Part shown: positions 44,776 through 57,344 of the stretch, in pieces
How positions within the stretch are numbered: the stretch's first letter is position 1
Layout of the letters: every line of letters starts with the position of its first letter
DNA from: Glandiceps talaboti
Taxonomy: Eukaryota; Hemichordata; Enteropneusta; Spengelidae
Length of the DNA stretch: 64,000 bases
Direction: 5' to 3'
NCBI RefSeq assembly: GCF_964340395.1
Contig: NC_135565.1
Coordinates: 20,882,209 to 20,946,208, forward strand
Translations under genes and position numbers: made by a program
Notes under the pieces: generated by a model
Database searches by the model: none
Told to the model about the DNA's origin: nothing
What the model saw: the letters and a program-made list of their open reading frames with translations, nothing else

Positions 44776-47700
44776 ATGTCCCGCACAGCCAGACCGGGCG
44801 CATTCTCGATAGTTCTGCACGATCACAAAGGCGTCTACAGACTGGGCGACACTTTACGGGGTCATGTTTTTCTTTCGCATAGCGAACCTATTACTTTAAG
44901 AGGTAGGTTGGTATGTGTATTCGTTAGCTGCAAGTTAAGAGCCAACTGCTCTCAGTATTCACATTTGTCGTTTTCGTTATGATTCTTTGAAGAATTGCCA
45001 TTTGTTCTATTGTATGGTGATGATCACTTCGAAACTGATGTGACGAGACCTTCTGTGTGTAAGGGTTGTAACACTTTTATAGTCCAATTTTTATGGCCGT
45101 CGTGCTCGATGTACGAGTCACTCTTCACGATGTCTGACTTTGATAGAATTATTCAGCGGTCTCATCAACAAAATCCAGTCATCTATGTTTGTCAGTGGTT
45201 TGACTGCTGTGGGTCACATCTGACCAAAATTACGCAGCATGAAACATTGGAACTATGTGGATGTTATTGTCAATATTATATAGAGTCGCACCCAGAACAA
45301 GACAAAACAAACGACATCTGAAAAATTATAACTTTTATATGAGTAATTTTCTCAACATCCACTAAATGTTCGCTAGATTTAAAGATGAAAAATTACCAAG
45401 GGAAAATTTGAACCTGAGAGATGAAGCCCTACCATTGTGTACACTGTGACCTTGACCAATCAAAATAAAGCATATAGAGTGGTAATTACTGGTCCAAAGT
45501 CATACAACAAACATATAGAAGTGTGTGGGAAATAGTTTTGTTATTTGTCTATGTGTGTGTTACCTATACATAAAAACTAGAAGAATATGACAAAGAGAGT
45601 GTGCCCTCCAAAATGATAAAAATGAAATCGGGGAACACCAAATTTTTGTGTACGTCAGTGGCATGTCAAATTGGCTTAGAGGGCACACTGATGACAAATA
45701 GTATTGTTATGATGTACCGATGTGAGTTAGTATTGTTATCTGTACGTTAATGCTCAATTCTAGGGAAGCTAGTAAGTGTCTAATTTATTTCAAAAGTACT
45801 TCTAAATATAAGTACAGTGAATTTCACAATACCATGCAGCTTTTCTGTTTGATACAACCACACACAAACCAATAAGAAACTGGACATACTACACTTTAAG
45901 ATAGTAAGATTGAATGAGTACTGTTTCGTACTACATTTTGTCTCAGTGAAATAAATTTCACATGCTACCATACGGACATCAGATGAAGACTGCAAATGAC
46001 ATTTTACGTGCTCTTCATCTAGTGTTTGATACTAAGAAAAACAATGTCTGCATGGTGTTGTAATACATTTCAATGGTTTATTTCATTTAGAATAAATGAA
46101 GCAAAAAATGCGATCTTGCTATTGAAGTGTGGCATATGCAGTTTTTTGTTGGTTTCTGTGTGGTTGTATCAAACAGAAAAGCTGCACGGTGTTGTGCAAT
46201 TCACTGTATACACTTGCTTGCTGCAAGTACCCAAAATGTTGTATTTACTGTATTAACGAAATATATAGAAATGGCAAAACAATAATGACTTATTTATTGA
46301 TGTTGTTATAACATATGTACATTTATTGTGATATTGTAATTAAACCATAGATATACATATAACACAGTATTATCCAACGATATCCTATTCATCAGGTCGG
46401 TAAAGCATAGTACTATTATAAAGGTTCTTATTGCACGACCAAAACATTCTAATTACCTGGGAGTAACATTTCTCCTGACCTTGTCGACAGGTTTTGTCAA
46501 ACTCTGTTTGTTATGTCATACCACTTGGTGGCATAGTGGTGATGATCGCAGGTAATTAGAATGTTTTAGTTGTACAATAAGAACCATTATGATATCATCC
46601 AATGATACACAAATGATTATTGCATAGTTACATTAACTCATAAAGGTTATTATACCATGCACTATAGCTAGGTTCAACAAAAAATATGGAATATATAATT
46701 TGATTGTTCTACATCACAACAACGTGTGCCTATGTCATGACAATGCGTGTCTATGTTATTGGTTCTGCTTTGTTCAAAATATGAGTCAAAATGCCCAAAT
46801 AACCATTATTTTCTCCGATTTTGTTGTTGTATATTACTGGCAATGGTATAATTATATTATTCCCCAACATTTTCTTCATTTGGCTGAAAATACTTGTGAC
46901 CTAAGGGTTGTCACAACGAGTTGCTATGGCCCCTTAGGTTACTCATATTTTCCTTGGCTGAACGAAGATAGATATTGGGGAATAATTTCTAATTTATTAC
47001 GTACATACCAGGATATATACATGAATTAATGTTTGTATGTATATATTCAGACTATTTGTACTTTATTCTTACAGGAATTAATCTGAGAATTTACTGTGAA
47101 GCTAGAGTACAGTGGTCTGATAACTCAAGGAGAGGTGTATATCAAGCTTCAGAAATTTATTTTGATGAATTGATTACACTGTGGGGACAAAGTAAGTATT
47201 TTGTGTTTGTAAATATGGTATTCTGATTCTTTATGTTTTATATTTTCCCCCAGAACTCTAGTTTGGTGGTGAATGAGAAATGGGAGAAACCATTGTGTCT
47301 TTTAATGGAGTAAGATCCCTGACAACAAAATACTAGTTTGGAAAATGGAAGAGCCATTGTGTTTTGAAATAGAGTATAGTTGCAGCCTACCCAAACAATT
47401 GACAATATAATGTTCAGTAATGTGCATTTTGTATTGAACTGTTTCCAGTTAAAATTTTGATGAACTTTTTGACAGACAGAAATTAAACAAAAACAAACAA
47501 CCCTCAACAACTGTATCTGAGTTGTTGTCACCCATATTGTTTCTGTTTTTACTTACAAATATTTCATTTCGTGTAAGTATGTCCTGTATTGTTTCTGTTT
47601 GTACTTACAAATATTTCATTTCTTGTCCAGGTTATGACACTGAGGATCCCAAGCTGTTGACCCTTGATCCCGCCGCTCACAAATTTAAGTTTAATTTCCC

Positions 47701-50700
47701 AGTCCCAGACGGACCATTACCGTGTTCTTTAGAAAGTGATAAAGGCTATGTGAGATATAATATAGAAGCTACACTTGCAGACGCAGTCAGAGGAAAATAT
47801 AATTTACAGAAAGAAAGAAAGTTTTTGGTTCTTGGGACGTCACCATTGCTAACAGACATACCAGATATTAATGTAAGTTTTGTGTTTATATATATACATA
47901 TATTTTAGGAATGATTGCAAAATGTTACACAAGCAAAATATACAAATTTCATTTGTTGAGGGGGGGGGGGGTTTCTATCGTCAGTGTGATTGCTGAACTC
48001 CATTTTCGCACTTCTAACCAAATTTCAAATTTCTCGCCTTCAATGGCAACAGCTTCTGTATTTACTACTGAGGTGTTGATGATTTATACAAAATTTACTT
48101 CTGATGTGATATACAGTGCTGGGTTTACAGTAATATTTTAATTTCTTTACCATCACATGTTTTTACATTGCATCAATCATAGTGGTGTGATCGCTACAAT
48201 TTTTATCATGGTTTACATCATATGTACATGTAGATGTGTCAATGTCGCACTTGTGAATGTTCGTTCAGAGGGAAGGGTAGGGGTTTTTGTCCTAAATGAA
48301 CAAAGTTCATTTACTGAGCTTGTACGACATTGTGCAATCGTCTCTTACAACCAAACTGATTGGGAGGCATAATGAAGTGTGTGTTCATACTGAATAATAG
48401 GTATCTATTCTTTATAAGTTTGGGAGACATAAAAAAATGTTTGTTATAACAGAATGTATATCATAATAACTTTTGCCATAAAGAGCTCATAGTGTATTTA
48501 TAATAAAGAAAATGGAGACTTATTCATATACGAGAATGAATGTCCATGGATTCAGTGTTCAGGGACCTACTCATGGTGGTCGGCAGTGGCATTCATCTAA
48601 AATAGCCGGCACAAAAAAATGCTGTCCAGTGGAAAACATTCTATTGTTCTTGGCCGTTACTAAGTGCATACTATAAATATTAATGATCACACCTGCCATT
48701 GAAAATACATGTAAGCTAACACATCTGAGGAGAATGACACTTTGAAATAATGAGCAGGAAGATATTCAAAGCTGGCCTGAAGTCCTGTAGACACCTGTGG
48801 TTATACATATGTGAATGTCATATATACTGTCATGTTCAGCAACTCACTGTTTTCCACAAATCACACATTATAGGGAATTTGCAAATCCGCCATATTGAAT
48901 GTTGCATTGTGGGAAATGTGATAATAAATACTAATCAAATAGTATTGTAAACAACGTTGATACATTGTTTGCAGCTACAAATAATCAATTCATAGTTACC
49001 CTGACCATTCTGGGAGGTTAATTTTATCGGTAGCTCCAGATTAGGTATTACGATAACCACAGATAATCCCATAGTCCTTTGCATCTGAGCATGCTCAGTC
49101 TGGATTACAAGTTCCCTATTGGAGATGAAACTTGTTTAACTCTGAGTGTTCTGTATCACAGGAACCTTTAGAGCATGAAGAAGAGAGGGCAGTTGGCTGC
49201 TGTAATACAACTGGTAATCTGTCATTAAAAATTGAACTTGATAAAAAAGGCTACCAGCCCGGTGAAAGTATTTTTATCAATATGCAATTACACAATAATA
49301 GCAGAAGTCGTATTGCTGGTATCACAGTTTTACTTTCACAAGTAAGTTATATTCTTTACTTTTACTTCTATATACAAAACTGTACTGTAGGTATCATAGT
49401 GTGATGTCATGAGGAATAGTGTGATGTCATAAGAAATAGTGTGATGTCATAAGAAATAGCGTGATATCACAAGGAATAGTGTGATGTCATAAAAATAGTG
49501 TGATGTCATAAGAAATTGTGTGATGTCAAAAATGTCATGACGTACAAAAAATGAAAATAAAGAAGTCATCAAATACTGTCTACCTACTTTTGAACCATTA
49601 GTTTGTTTCATGCACTCTAATCAAGAGATAATATGAGTTTTCAGCTAATGTGGTTCTTTGCTAATTACTTTATGATACAGATAGCGTCTTTCACTGCTGC
49701 CCCACCTGGTATTACTGGTGCTATAGCAAAGGGATTGGGAAGGAAAACAGAAACACGATGTTACAGACAAGTTATCTCCAGGACGGAACATGACGGCTGT
49801 GCCGCCAGGAGTTCACGGAGTTGGGTTAGAAAGGAGTTAAAAATACCCGTCATGTGTGCCACCACAGGGCTACAAGGCTGTCATTTTATTGACATCAAGT
49901 ATCATGTTGAGGTGAGTTAAAAAAAACTGGCATGTTAAGTTTGTATAACTTAAATTATTGATCACAGCATTGTATTACTATCCCTGGTACAGCCCTATAG
50001 TGGCACACTGGTTCCATATATAGCTTCCTCAAACTTCCTGGAGAGCATATAGTCCATTGCAATAATCCCATTGCTGTAATCATATAGGATCCCATCCTTC
50101 ATGTAAGACTTTATCCTGTCAGATCCCAATTATGCAGGTGGGTTGACTGAGGCACAATTGTGGTTTATATCTTCCCAAACATTTTCGCCATTCAGAAACA
50201 AACAACAGCGATGATGGCAGATCAGTTACTCTAACTATTCAACCATCATGACTCCTTTAAACTATACATTGTAATTATAGTCATTCCCCAATAGTTTTCT
50301 TTGTTTAGCCAAGGAAAATATGAGTGACCTGAGGGGTCTTCGTCACTTCAAGTCACTAGACGATTCAATGATGTATTTCTCTGTACCTAAAATTTTGAAG
50401 AAAAACCTCTTTAATGCATTCAGTTGAGCTAACAACACTAGAAGATGATTTTGGATGCCATCATAGAAACAATACAAGAGTAAATTCCTTGCAGGGTTTT
50501 TTGAAGTATTTTCACTGCAGTAAAAGTCAGTGCACCCTCTAATGATAGACAAATTTTGTTGTTGTGAGTCAAAACGAGAAAAACTGGTGAGTTTTGAGTT
50601 GCACATAGTAAGAGATAGGGGAACAAATTTTGGTACATCAGTGGCGCATCAAATTGGCTTAGAGGACACACTGTTAAAAGTGATTATAATGTCAAATTGT

Positions 50701-51689
50701 GCTACTTTAACATTATATCATTTGTGTTGTCACAGTTGCAGGCAGCCTTCTCAGGGTTTTGTCAACCAGATCTCAACATGCGATGTCCAGTAGTTATTGG
50801 AGTAATGCCAAGACACGGTAGACGACGTCATCGACACCACAATATGTCAAGTCGTAGTCATAACCATACTGGTAACACTACCAATATTACTTTGCCTGAT
50901 GGTACATCACCTGAATTAAGTGCAATGCAAGTTGAACAAAGTTTAAGTAAGTTACCAACAATTCAATATTACTGTAATGTTACAATAAATATTCAAATTT
51001 ATATACATGATATTGAATTGTTTTATTAACAGAACATTTAGATTAAAATAAATTATAAGTGTTTGTTCATTGATTACAGTTAAAGTGTCAGTATCATTTA
51101 CTTCTTTATAAAATCATATTACATGTACAAATGTCTCAGTACATTGTACAAAACATGAAAGTTAAAAAGTAAACAAAACGAAAGAAAATGATGGCGCTAA
51201 CACAGACAAATCAATGAACACACAACAATGTCTAACACAAAATGTGACTAAAAATGTAAAAATTTTAATATCAGACAAGTCAGTTGAAGTTTGTTCTCAA
51301 TTTATATTCCATATAGTATAGAGGAAAAATGGTAATCACAAGTTTATAAAAAAAACACTTTAGCATAACTGTACAATTAATATTTATTCATCCACAACTT
51401 ACACATCTATATACATACCTACCTACCTACCTACCTACCTACCTACCTACACACACACACACACACACACACACTTACATACATACATACATACATACAT
51501 ACAGACAGACAGACAGACAGACAGACATACACATACATACATACAGCATACATACATACATACATACACACATACACACATACACACATACATACATACA
51601 CACACATACATACATACATACATACATACATACATACATACATACATACATACATACATACATACATACACACACACACATACATACAT

Positions 51690-51742
<53 letters not shown>

Positions 51743-51958
51743 TACGTATACATACACCATACATACATGTATTACTTTAACAGTGTGTGTTATGTAACCC
51801 ATAGACTACAGTCTGACAAAGACTAATTTACTGTCAACATAGTCAGTAACTACTTTGATACACTTTATTCCAAACAAAAATATCTCTCTAAATTGTATTT
51901 GTTTTTTTTCTTTCCCTCTTTAGATGTGTCTTCCGGAGACGTTTTAGCCATTATTTGA
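44776..51958 (+). CDS. Arrestin domain-containing protein (alpha-arrestin)
   Basis: Seven coding exons join in phase: 44776-44902, 47075-47191, 47631-47872, 49162-49341, 49681-49911, 50736-50946, 51924-51958; 380 aa. Exons 1-3 give the arrestin N domain (GAFSIVLHDHKGVYRLGDTL, FNFPVPDGPLPCSLES, GYVRYNIEATLAD). Exons 4-6 give the C domain (GNLSLKIELDKKGYQPGESI, HFIDIKYHVE, CPVVIGVMPR). This is the layout of ARRDC alpha-arrestins, adaptors that link membrane cargo to ubiquitin ligases and endosomal sorting. The tail after the C domain is short, rich in His, Asn and Ser, and shows no PPxY motif, which the ARRDC1-4 group uses to bind NEDD4 ligases; ARRDC5-like or a lineage-specific member are possible. 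The 35-nt last exon is the weakest call; an alternative last exon near 52,904 cannot be excluded. Intron 1 is about 2.2 kb and holds three foldback repeats. Confidence 0.87.
45597..45690. repeat. Interspersed repeat, copy 1
   Basis: Shares CAGTGGCATGTCAAATTGGC and TTAGAGGGCACACTG with 50528-50672, and the same opening GTGCCCTC/GCACCCTCT. The family is not recognised. Confidence 0.65.
45812..46217. mobile_element. Long foldback element in arrestin intron 1
   Basis: The left arm, 45812-45885, and right arm, 46136-46217, are inverted copies sharing TGGTTGTATCAAACAGAAAA and the GCTGCA next to it. Weaker inverted similarity continues inward. About 400 bp, non-coding. Confidence 0.75.
46423..46585. 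mobile_element. MITE in arrestin intron 1
   Basis: Inverted ends begin GGTTCTTATTG and share AAAACATTCTAATTACC; 163 bp, about 37-bp arms with few mismatches. No clear target duplication. Confidence 0.8.
46856..46986. mobile_element. 131-bp hairpin element, ATTATTCCCCAA ends
   Basis: The whole element folds on itself: TTCCCCAA, TTGGCTGAA, ATACTTGTGACCTAAGG and their inverted partners. It lies in arrestin intron 1, about 90 bp before exon 2. A half copy is at about 50287-50350. Confidence 0.8.
47945..49160. other. Arrestin intron 3, no feature beyond a poly-G run
   Basis: About 1.3 kb of intron. A G run at 47959-47971 is the only clear feature; open frames here show no family pattern. Confidence 0.5.
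49395..49545. repeat. 20-bp tandem repeat in an arrestin intron
   Basis: About seven copies of GTGTGATGTCATAAGAAATA with single-base variants. Confidence 0.9.
50287..50350. mobile_element. Half copy of the ATTATTCCCCAA element
   Basis: ATTCCCCAATAGTTTTCTTT then AGCCAAGGAAAATATGAGTG matches the reverse complement of the right arm of 46856-46986. The other arm is not recognisable. Confidence 0.7.
50528..50672. repeat. Interspersed repeat, copy 2
   Basis: Second copy of the family at 45597-45690 (CAGTGGCGCATCAAATTGGC then TTAGAGGACACACTG). It lies directly upstream of an arrestin exon. Confidence 0.65.
51417..51745. repeat. (CTAC)n, (AC)n and (ATAC)n compound microsatellite
   Basis: About 330 bp in the last arrestin intron. 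Long open frames on both strands here are artefacts. Confidence 0.97.
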
Positions 51959-52039
51959 TGTTTATCAGTATTTCTGTGGTAGTCTAGTAAATATGGATTT
52001 ATCAAAGCTACGTACTTACAAGACATTGACACAGGTTAG

Positions 52040-52510
52040 GTCAGCTATATATGTGTACAGTAAATGCCTACTCCATCATCAACAGTGAATGCCTTATACT
52101 CAGTTTTCAACTGCCTACTCAATACTCAGTAAATGTCAACTCAAAGGCAAAAGACAACAAATGCCACACTCCATAGACAGTAAATGCCACATGTTATAAA
52201 TGCCCAGTTCAACAGACTGTGAATGCCATATGTGGTAATACTTTTTTCCACACACATTGAATGCAGTAAATGGTAAATGCCTTATTCTATACACTGTGAA
52301 TGCCACACAGTGTTACTGGCAAAGTGCTTTTTTCTACATATATTGAATGCTATACATGGTAAATGCATTGTGCCCTACACAGTGATGCCATAGTCAATAC
52401 ACAATGGATGTCTGACTACAACAGAAGAAGTCCATTCCTGTTGTTTAGTAAATACCATAATTTGTGTAGGATGAATGCCATGCAAGCCCATAGACAGTAA
52501 ATGGCAGAAT
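52040..52510. repeat. Degenerate AGTAAATGCC repeat
   Basis: Many imperfect copies of ACAGTAAATGCC(A/T)NA at irregular spacing after the arrestin stop codon. Confidence 0.65.
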
Positions 52511-53068
52511 ATCCAGCAGTATGTGAATAATTATGAAGAAAAGTTAATAAGAAGTGGTTATGTCCATGCTGTCTGCTATCTTGGAATGAAAATTTATTTT
52601 GAAATGATATTGGCAGAAGTGAATATTCAGCAAAAAATCAGTATTTTTTAAGTAAAGTGGAATACAAATGAGCTATCTCAACACAGTTGTCTTCCATTTA
52701 TTGTGATGTAATGACAATCTCATTAACATCAACTCAATGACATCACATTGTGCCCTGAACTCACATGACCTTTGAACTCACACGACCTTTGAACTTAACA
52801 TTTTGTCTACATTCAGTTTCAAAATAGTACAATTAGGATGTTGAAGTTGGACCACAGTTTTGTATAAATATTGCTGTTTTGTTTTGTTCTTCTATGTTTT
52901 CAGGAGACACAGCATCACAACTCTTAGATATATATATAGGTACAGCTAGCAATGAGGCTATGATCATGATTTCCATTTCAAAGTATATCTACATGTATTT
53001 ATGTCAATATATTACAAGCCTGTTGTCAATGATAATGGTATATTCTGTGCAATCTCTCATACCTTACA

Positions 53069-53344
53069 CTTGTAACTAGAATTGCCAAATACTGTTAATA
53101 CTGTTTGAAAATCTCAAAGTATATAATTGCCCAATCAGGTTGTCCATCACCATGGAGTATTCAAATGTATGCAGATGAAATATGCAGAATCTGAACACAT
53201 GCAGTTGACAATCTGTAAACACTTCATTTACATGTGTGTCATCTGCACAAATTTGAATACACCATGGTGACAAACAACCTGATTGGGCAATTAATCGTTG
53301 AGATTTTCAAACTGTTAACAGCTTTTTGAAATTCTAGTTACAAG
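53069..53344. mobile_element. 276-bp MITE with CTTGTAACTAG ends
   Basis: Arms of about 110 bp: CTTGTAACTAGAATT, TTGAAAATCTC, ATTGCCCAATCAGGTTGT and their inverted partners ending CTAGTTACAAG. Downstream of the arrestin gene. Confidence 0.85.
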
Positions 53345-53749
53345 CATAAAGTATGAAAGATTGAATGGAATATACCATAAACAGGCTAATATTTTACAGT
53401 ATTCCCTCGAAGGTTTCTACCTTATAAAATAGAAAAATGTTCTTTATTACATATCTACAAGAGATTACTGCAGATAAACACCAAGCATTTGATTCACACA
53501 AAAAATTACCATCGTTTTTACAAATAAGATTACTACTACATGTGCATGTTGTAGTTGCAAAGAAACTTTATAGGGAATACTGGTTGTAGACACATCTCAA
53601 TCATATCAAGACAGCATACACTATGTATTTATACCACTGTATATTAAGAATACATAACTTTTCAGTGGTATTTGTATGTACTAGGTTTAGTGAGGTCAAT
53701 AACATACAACAGATATTATAAACTCTATTTTCAAGCCCTGCAAAAATAA

Positions 53750-54105
53750 ATGTGTGGTTCCGATAATACACAGCCAGAGTAGGCCATAAACCCCAATGTT
53801 TGACTCCAATCGTCTTGAATAATACACAGATAAACTAGACTATCGGGTAGGCCATAAACCCAATATCATGGTCTAGAATAATACACAGATAAACTAGACT
53901 ATCAGGTAGGCCATAAACCCAATATCATGGTCTAGAATAATACACAGCCAAAAGTAGTCTATCGGGTAGGCCATAAACCCAATATCATGGTTTTGAATAA
54001 TACACAGCCAAAAGTAGTCTATTGGGTAGGCCATAAACCCAATATCATGGTCTTGAATAATACACAGCCAAAAGTAGTCTATCGGGTAGGCCATAAAAAA
54101 TAAGT
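53750..54105. repeat. About 60-bp tandem repeat, six copies
   Basis: Copies share TAGGCCATAAACCCAATATC and GAATAATACACAG; the first copies are more diverged. Confidence 0.9.
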
Positions 54106-54109
54106 AGTG

Positions 54110-55660
54110 ACTAAAATACCTTCTTGTACTTGGACACAATGTACCAGTCTGGTATTCAGTAAAAATTAATCTTTGAGAACTAACTGAAGACTTGTAAAAT
54201 CACAAAATTTGTTGACCTCAAAAAAGAGTGGACTTAATGTCTTGCTGTGAGTACATGTGTCTGTATAATGGTCCTTGTACCAGAATCTAATATGAAGTGA
54301 ATATTACTCCATAGAAATCAAGCAAATCAAAAATCTACAGACCCAGTTATTATCACCAACCTTCTTTGTTTTTACCATTTCTTTGTGCTTCTTTAAAATT
54401 TTCTGTAACCTTGAAATGTTCACAAAAGTGCCTGAATATTTGAGTGAAAAATTGATATGTTCATATTATCGGAACCACACAATGCTTTTTGTGAACAAAA
54501 TACAACCTGTTGCAACTTTTATGTACCCAAATATTAGTCTAGCGCCCTCTATGTGTGTTTGTACTTTTTGCATTCTTTTGTTTTTGCTAGGGATAAACTG
54601 TTGCCATTCATTACAAAATAGTGGAAGATTTTGACAATTCCGATCAACCAATAGCGTGCCTTGATTTTGGCCAATCACTTTTGTAAAGAATATTTGTAAT
54701 CTTTTGTACCAAATGAAGAAATTTTTGATTGAAATTTGATAAACATCTGTGTAAGAAACAAGACATCTTTTTATTGGTAGAATTTTAATATCAATTTTAT
54801 GACAATACCGTATATTTCTATGGTATGTATGTACTTTCTTTTAAGACCCACACTTTGTGGTCAGAACAATGTCAAAGGCCTGTTTGTATTTATTATGGAA
54901 TTGTTCCTTTATTTCTAGTACAAAGTACATGTTAAAGATAAGATAGAGTTTTCTTTACGCTGTAATCGGAGCTAGTTTTACTTTTAAGGTAATGTTTCCC
55001 TTTTTTCCCAAACTTTCTTTTTATCTGTGTAAAGTAAAAAATGAAGGCAAGTGTCTTTGGGGAAGGTAGTAGAATTGTCTTTATAAAAGAATATTTTGAA
55101 TTATTAAAATGACTTTTGTCATAAATGAGATAGTTATTTGTATGAATGAATCAAGATCTCAGCATATAGTTGATATTGACATAACTATATTGTCTCTCAG
55201 CATATAGTCATTCTAGTCCATTGGCACATGTGAGTGTTCTTTGGTGGGGTCGAGCTCAACATGCTTGTAAGTTGTATTCCGATATGATGATGACGTAGAG
55301 AGGTTGAGAAACTTTCTGAATCTATCGCTATGTTTTCACATACATGTGGATCAGTCGGTCAAATTCATGAAAAAAATTTCGTTGAATGTTTGAACTTTAT
55401 GGAAACAAGTCCACATAATGAGATAGAAAAGCATTTTCAAAGGTTTCTGTAGTTGATAAGTTAGTTTCATTTGATTTTCGGATATCAAAGTTAGCGACAC
55501 CAGCTATGATTATGCCTGGGATTTGTGTGCACTGGCTATCCCATTCACACATACCTAAGTACAGTGTATTCACGGCACTATTTATCACCTTCTATTAGCT
55601 ACTAAAGTTCCAGCTGCTCATTTCCGTTTCACACATGTTAGAATGCATGTCAAGACCATG
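54110..55660. other. No feature seen
   Basis: AT-rich DNA downstream of the 60-bp repeat. No exon, long repeat or RNA gene could be supported. Confidence 0.5.
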
Positions 55661-55679
55661 ACAGTCCTTGAACACCATC

Positions 55680-56010
55680 AACCTACCAATCCAAATACTA
55701 GTACCTAGTATACATGTCTGTCTACCTACTTACAATCTGACCTATACCACAATCAAGTAAATGTGCCTACACCTACCTACCTAGAAATCACATACCTAGT
55801 GATCACCTACCTACCTGCCAAGTGATCACCTACCTGCCTACAAGCTGACCTACACCAACCTACCTACCTACCTAGATATCACATACCTAGTTATCACCTA
55901 CCTACCCACCTAGTGATCACCTTCCAATCTACAAACTGACCTACCTACCCCACCTGTCTACCATTCAATGACTGACCTTCCTGTCTACCCACCCATCCAT
56001 CCATCCAACC
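55680..56010. repeat. Degenerate CCTACCTA-rich stretch
   Basis: Irregular CCTACCTACC and AGTGATCACCTACC units passing into (CATC)n near 55990. Confidence 0.75.
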
Positions 56011-56208
56011 ATCCATGCATTCCTATACTCTAGATAATTAGCTTTATCCAGGCCTGTAAATTGTCTTAGTAGATGTATAAATTTTGTCACCATACCTGGA
56101 TGAGACAATGTACTTCTTTGAAAGGGGATTTTTTTACTGTCTTGGTGGTTTTGTGTAGAAATTAAAATAGAAAGCTTTAAAATAGAGAAAATAAATTATA
56201 TTCTTTAA

Positions 56209-57340
56209 TATGACACCAAGTCTGTTGAGTGGTTTGTCTGGGGATGTGACACCAAGTCTGGTTTGTCTGGGAATGTGACACCAAGTCTGGTTTGTCTGGG
56301 GATGTGACACCAAGTCTGGTTTGTCTGGGGATGTGACACCAAGTCTGGTTTGTCTGGGAATGTGACACCAAGTCTGGTTTGTCTGGGAATGTGACACCAA
56401 GTCTGTTGAGTGGTTTGTCTGGGAATGTGACACCAAGTCTGTTGAGTGGTTTGTCTGGGTATGTGACACCAAGTCTGTTGGGTGGTTTGTCTGGGAATGT
56501 GACACACTGTCTGTTGAGTGGTTTGTCTGGGCATGTGACACCACGTCTGTTGAGTGGTTTGTCTGGGAATGTGACACCACGTCTGTTGGGTGGTTTGTCT
56601 GGGAATGTGACACCAAGTCTGTTGAGTGGTTTGTCTGGGAATGTGACACCATGTCTGTTGGGTGGTTTGTCTGGGGATGTCACACCAAGTCTGTTGGGTG
56701 GTTTGTCTGGGAATGTGGCACCGAGTCTGTTGAGTGGTTTGTTTGGGAATGTGACACCAAATCTGTTGAATGGTTTGTTTGGGAATGTGACACCAAGTCT
56801 GTTGAGTGGTTTGTCTGGGAATGTGGCACCGAGTCTGTTGAGTGGTTTGTCTGGGAATGTGACACCAAGTCTGTTGGGTGGTTTATCTGAGAATGTGACT
56901 CCAAGTCTGTTGGGTGGTTTGTCTGGGAATGTGACACCAAGTGTGTTGGGTGGTTTGTCTGGGAATGTGACACTATGTATGTTGGGTGGTTTGTCTGGGA
57001 ATGTGACACCAAGTCTGTTGAGTGGTTTGTCTGGGAATGTGACACCAAGTCTGTTGGGTGGTTTGTCTGGGAATGTGACACCAAATCTGTTGAGTGGTTT
57101 GTCTGGGAATGTGACACCATGGCTGTTGGGTGGTTTGTCTGGGAATGTGACACCAAATTTGTTGAGTGGTTTGTCTGGGAATGTGACACCATGTCTGTTG
57201 AGTGGTTTGTCTGGGAATGTGACACCATGTCTGTTGAGTGGTTTGTCTGGGAATGTGACACCATATTTGTTGAGTGGTTTGTCTGGGAATGTGACACGAA
57301 GTCTGTTGAGTGGTTTGTCTTGGAATGTACCACTAAGTCA
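56209..57340. repeat. 36-bp minisatellite, about 26 copies, with a 29-bp variant block
   Basis: The unit is CTGTTGAGTGGTTTGTCTGG then GAATGTGACACCAAGT. From about 56240 to 56400 the unit is 29 bp, having lost TTGAGTG; from about 56400 on it is 36 bp. As 36 is a multiple of 3 and the unit lacks stops in most frames, open frames of 335 aa (plus) and 217 aa (minus) result. No splice, start or family support for a gene. Confidence 0.95.
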
Positions 57341-57344
57341 TAAA

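Noticed and set aside
44995-45321. 108-codon open frame downstream of arrestin exon 1
   Set aside because: Exon 1 has a good donor at 44902 that continues the arrestin fold in exon 2. The frame has no family pattern and lies in the intron.
52879-53079. Possible alternative last arrestin exon after TTTTCAG at about 52903
   Set aside because: The open frame is low complexity and unlike arrestin tails, and partly enters a MITE. The short exon at 51924 fits phase better, though not beyond doubt.
54466-54678. Paired open frames on both strands near 54.4-54.7 kb
   Set aside because: Overlapping frames of similar length with no recognisable domain.
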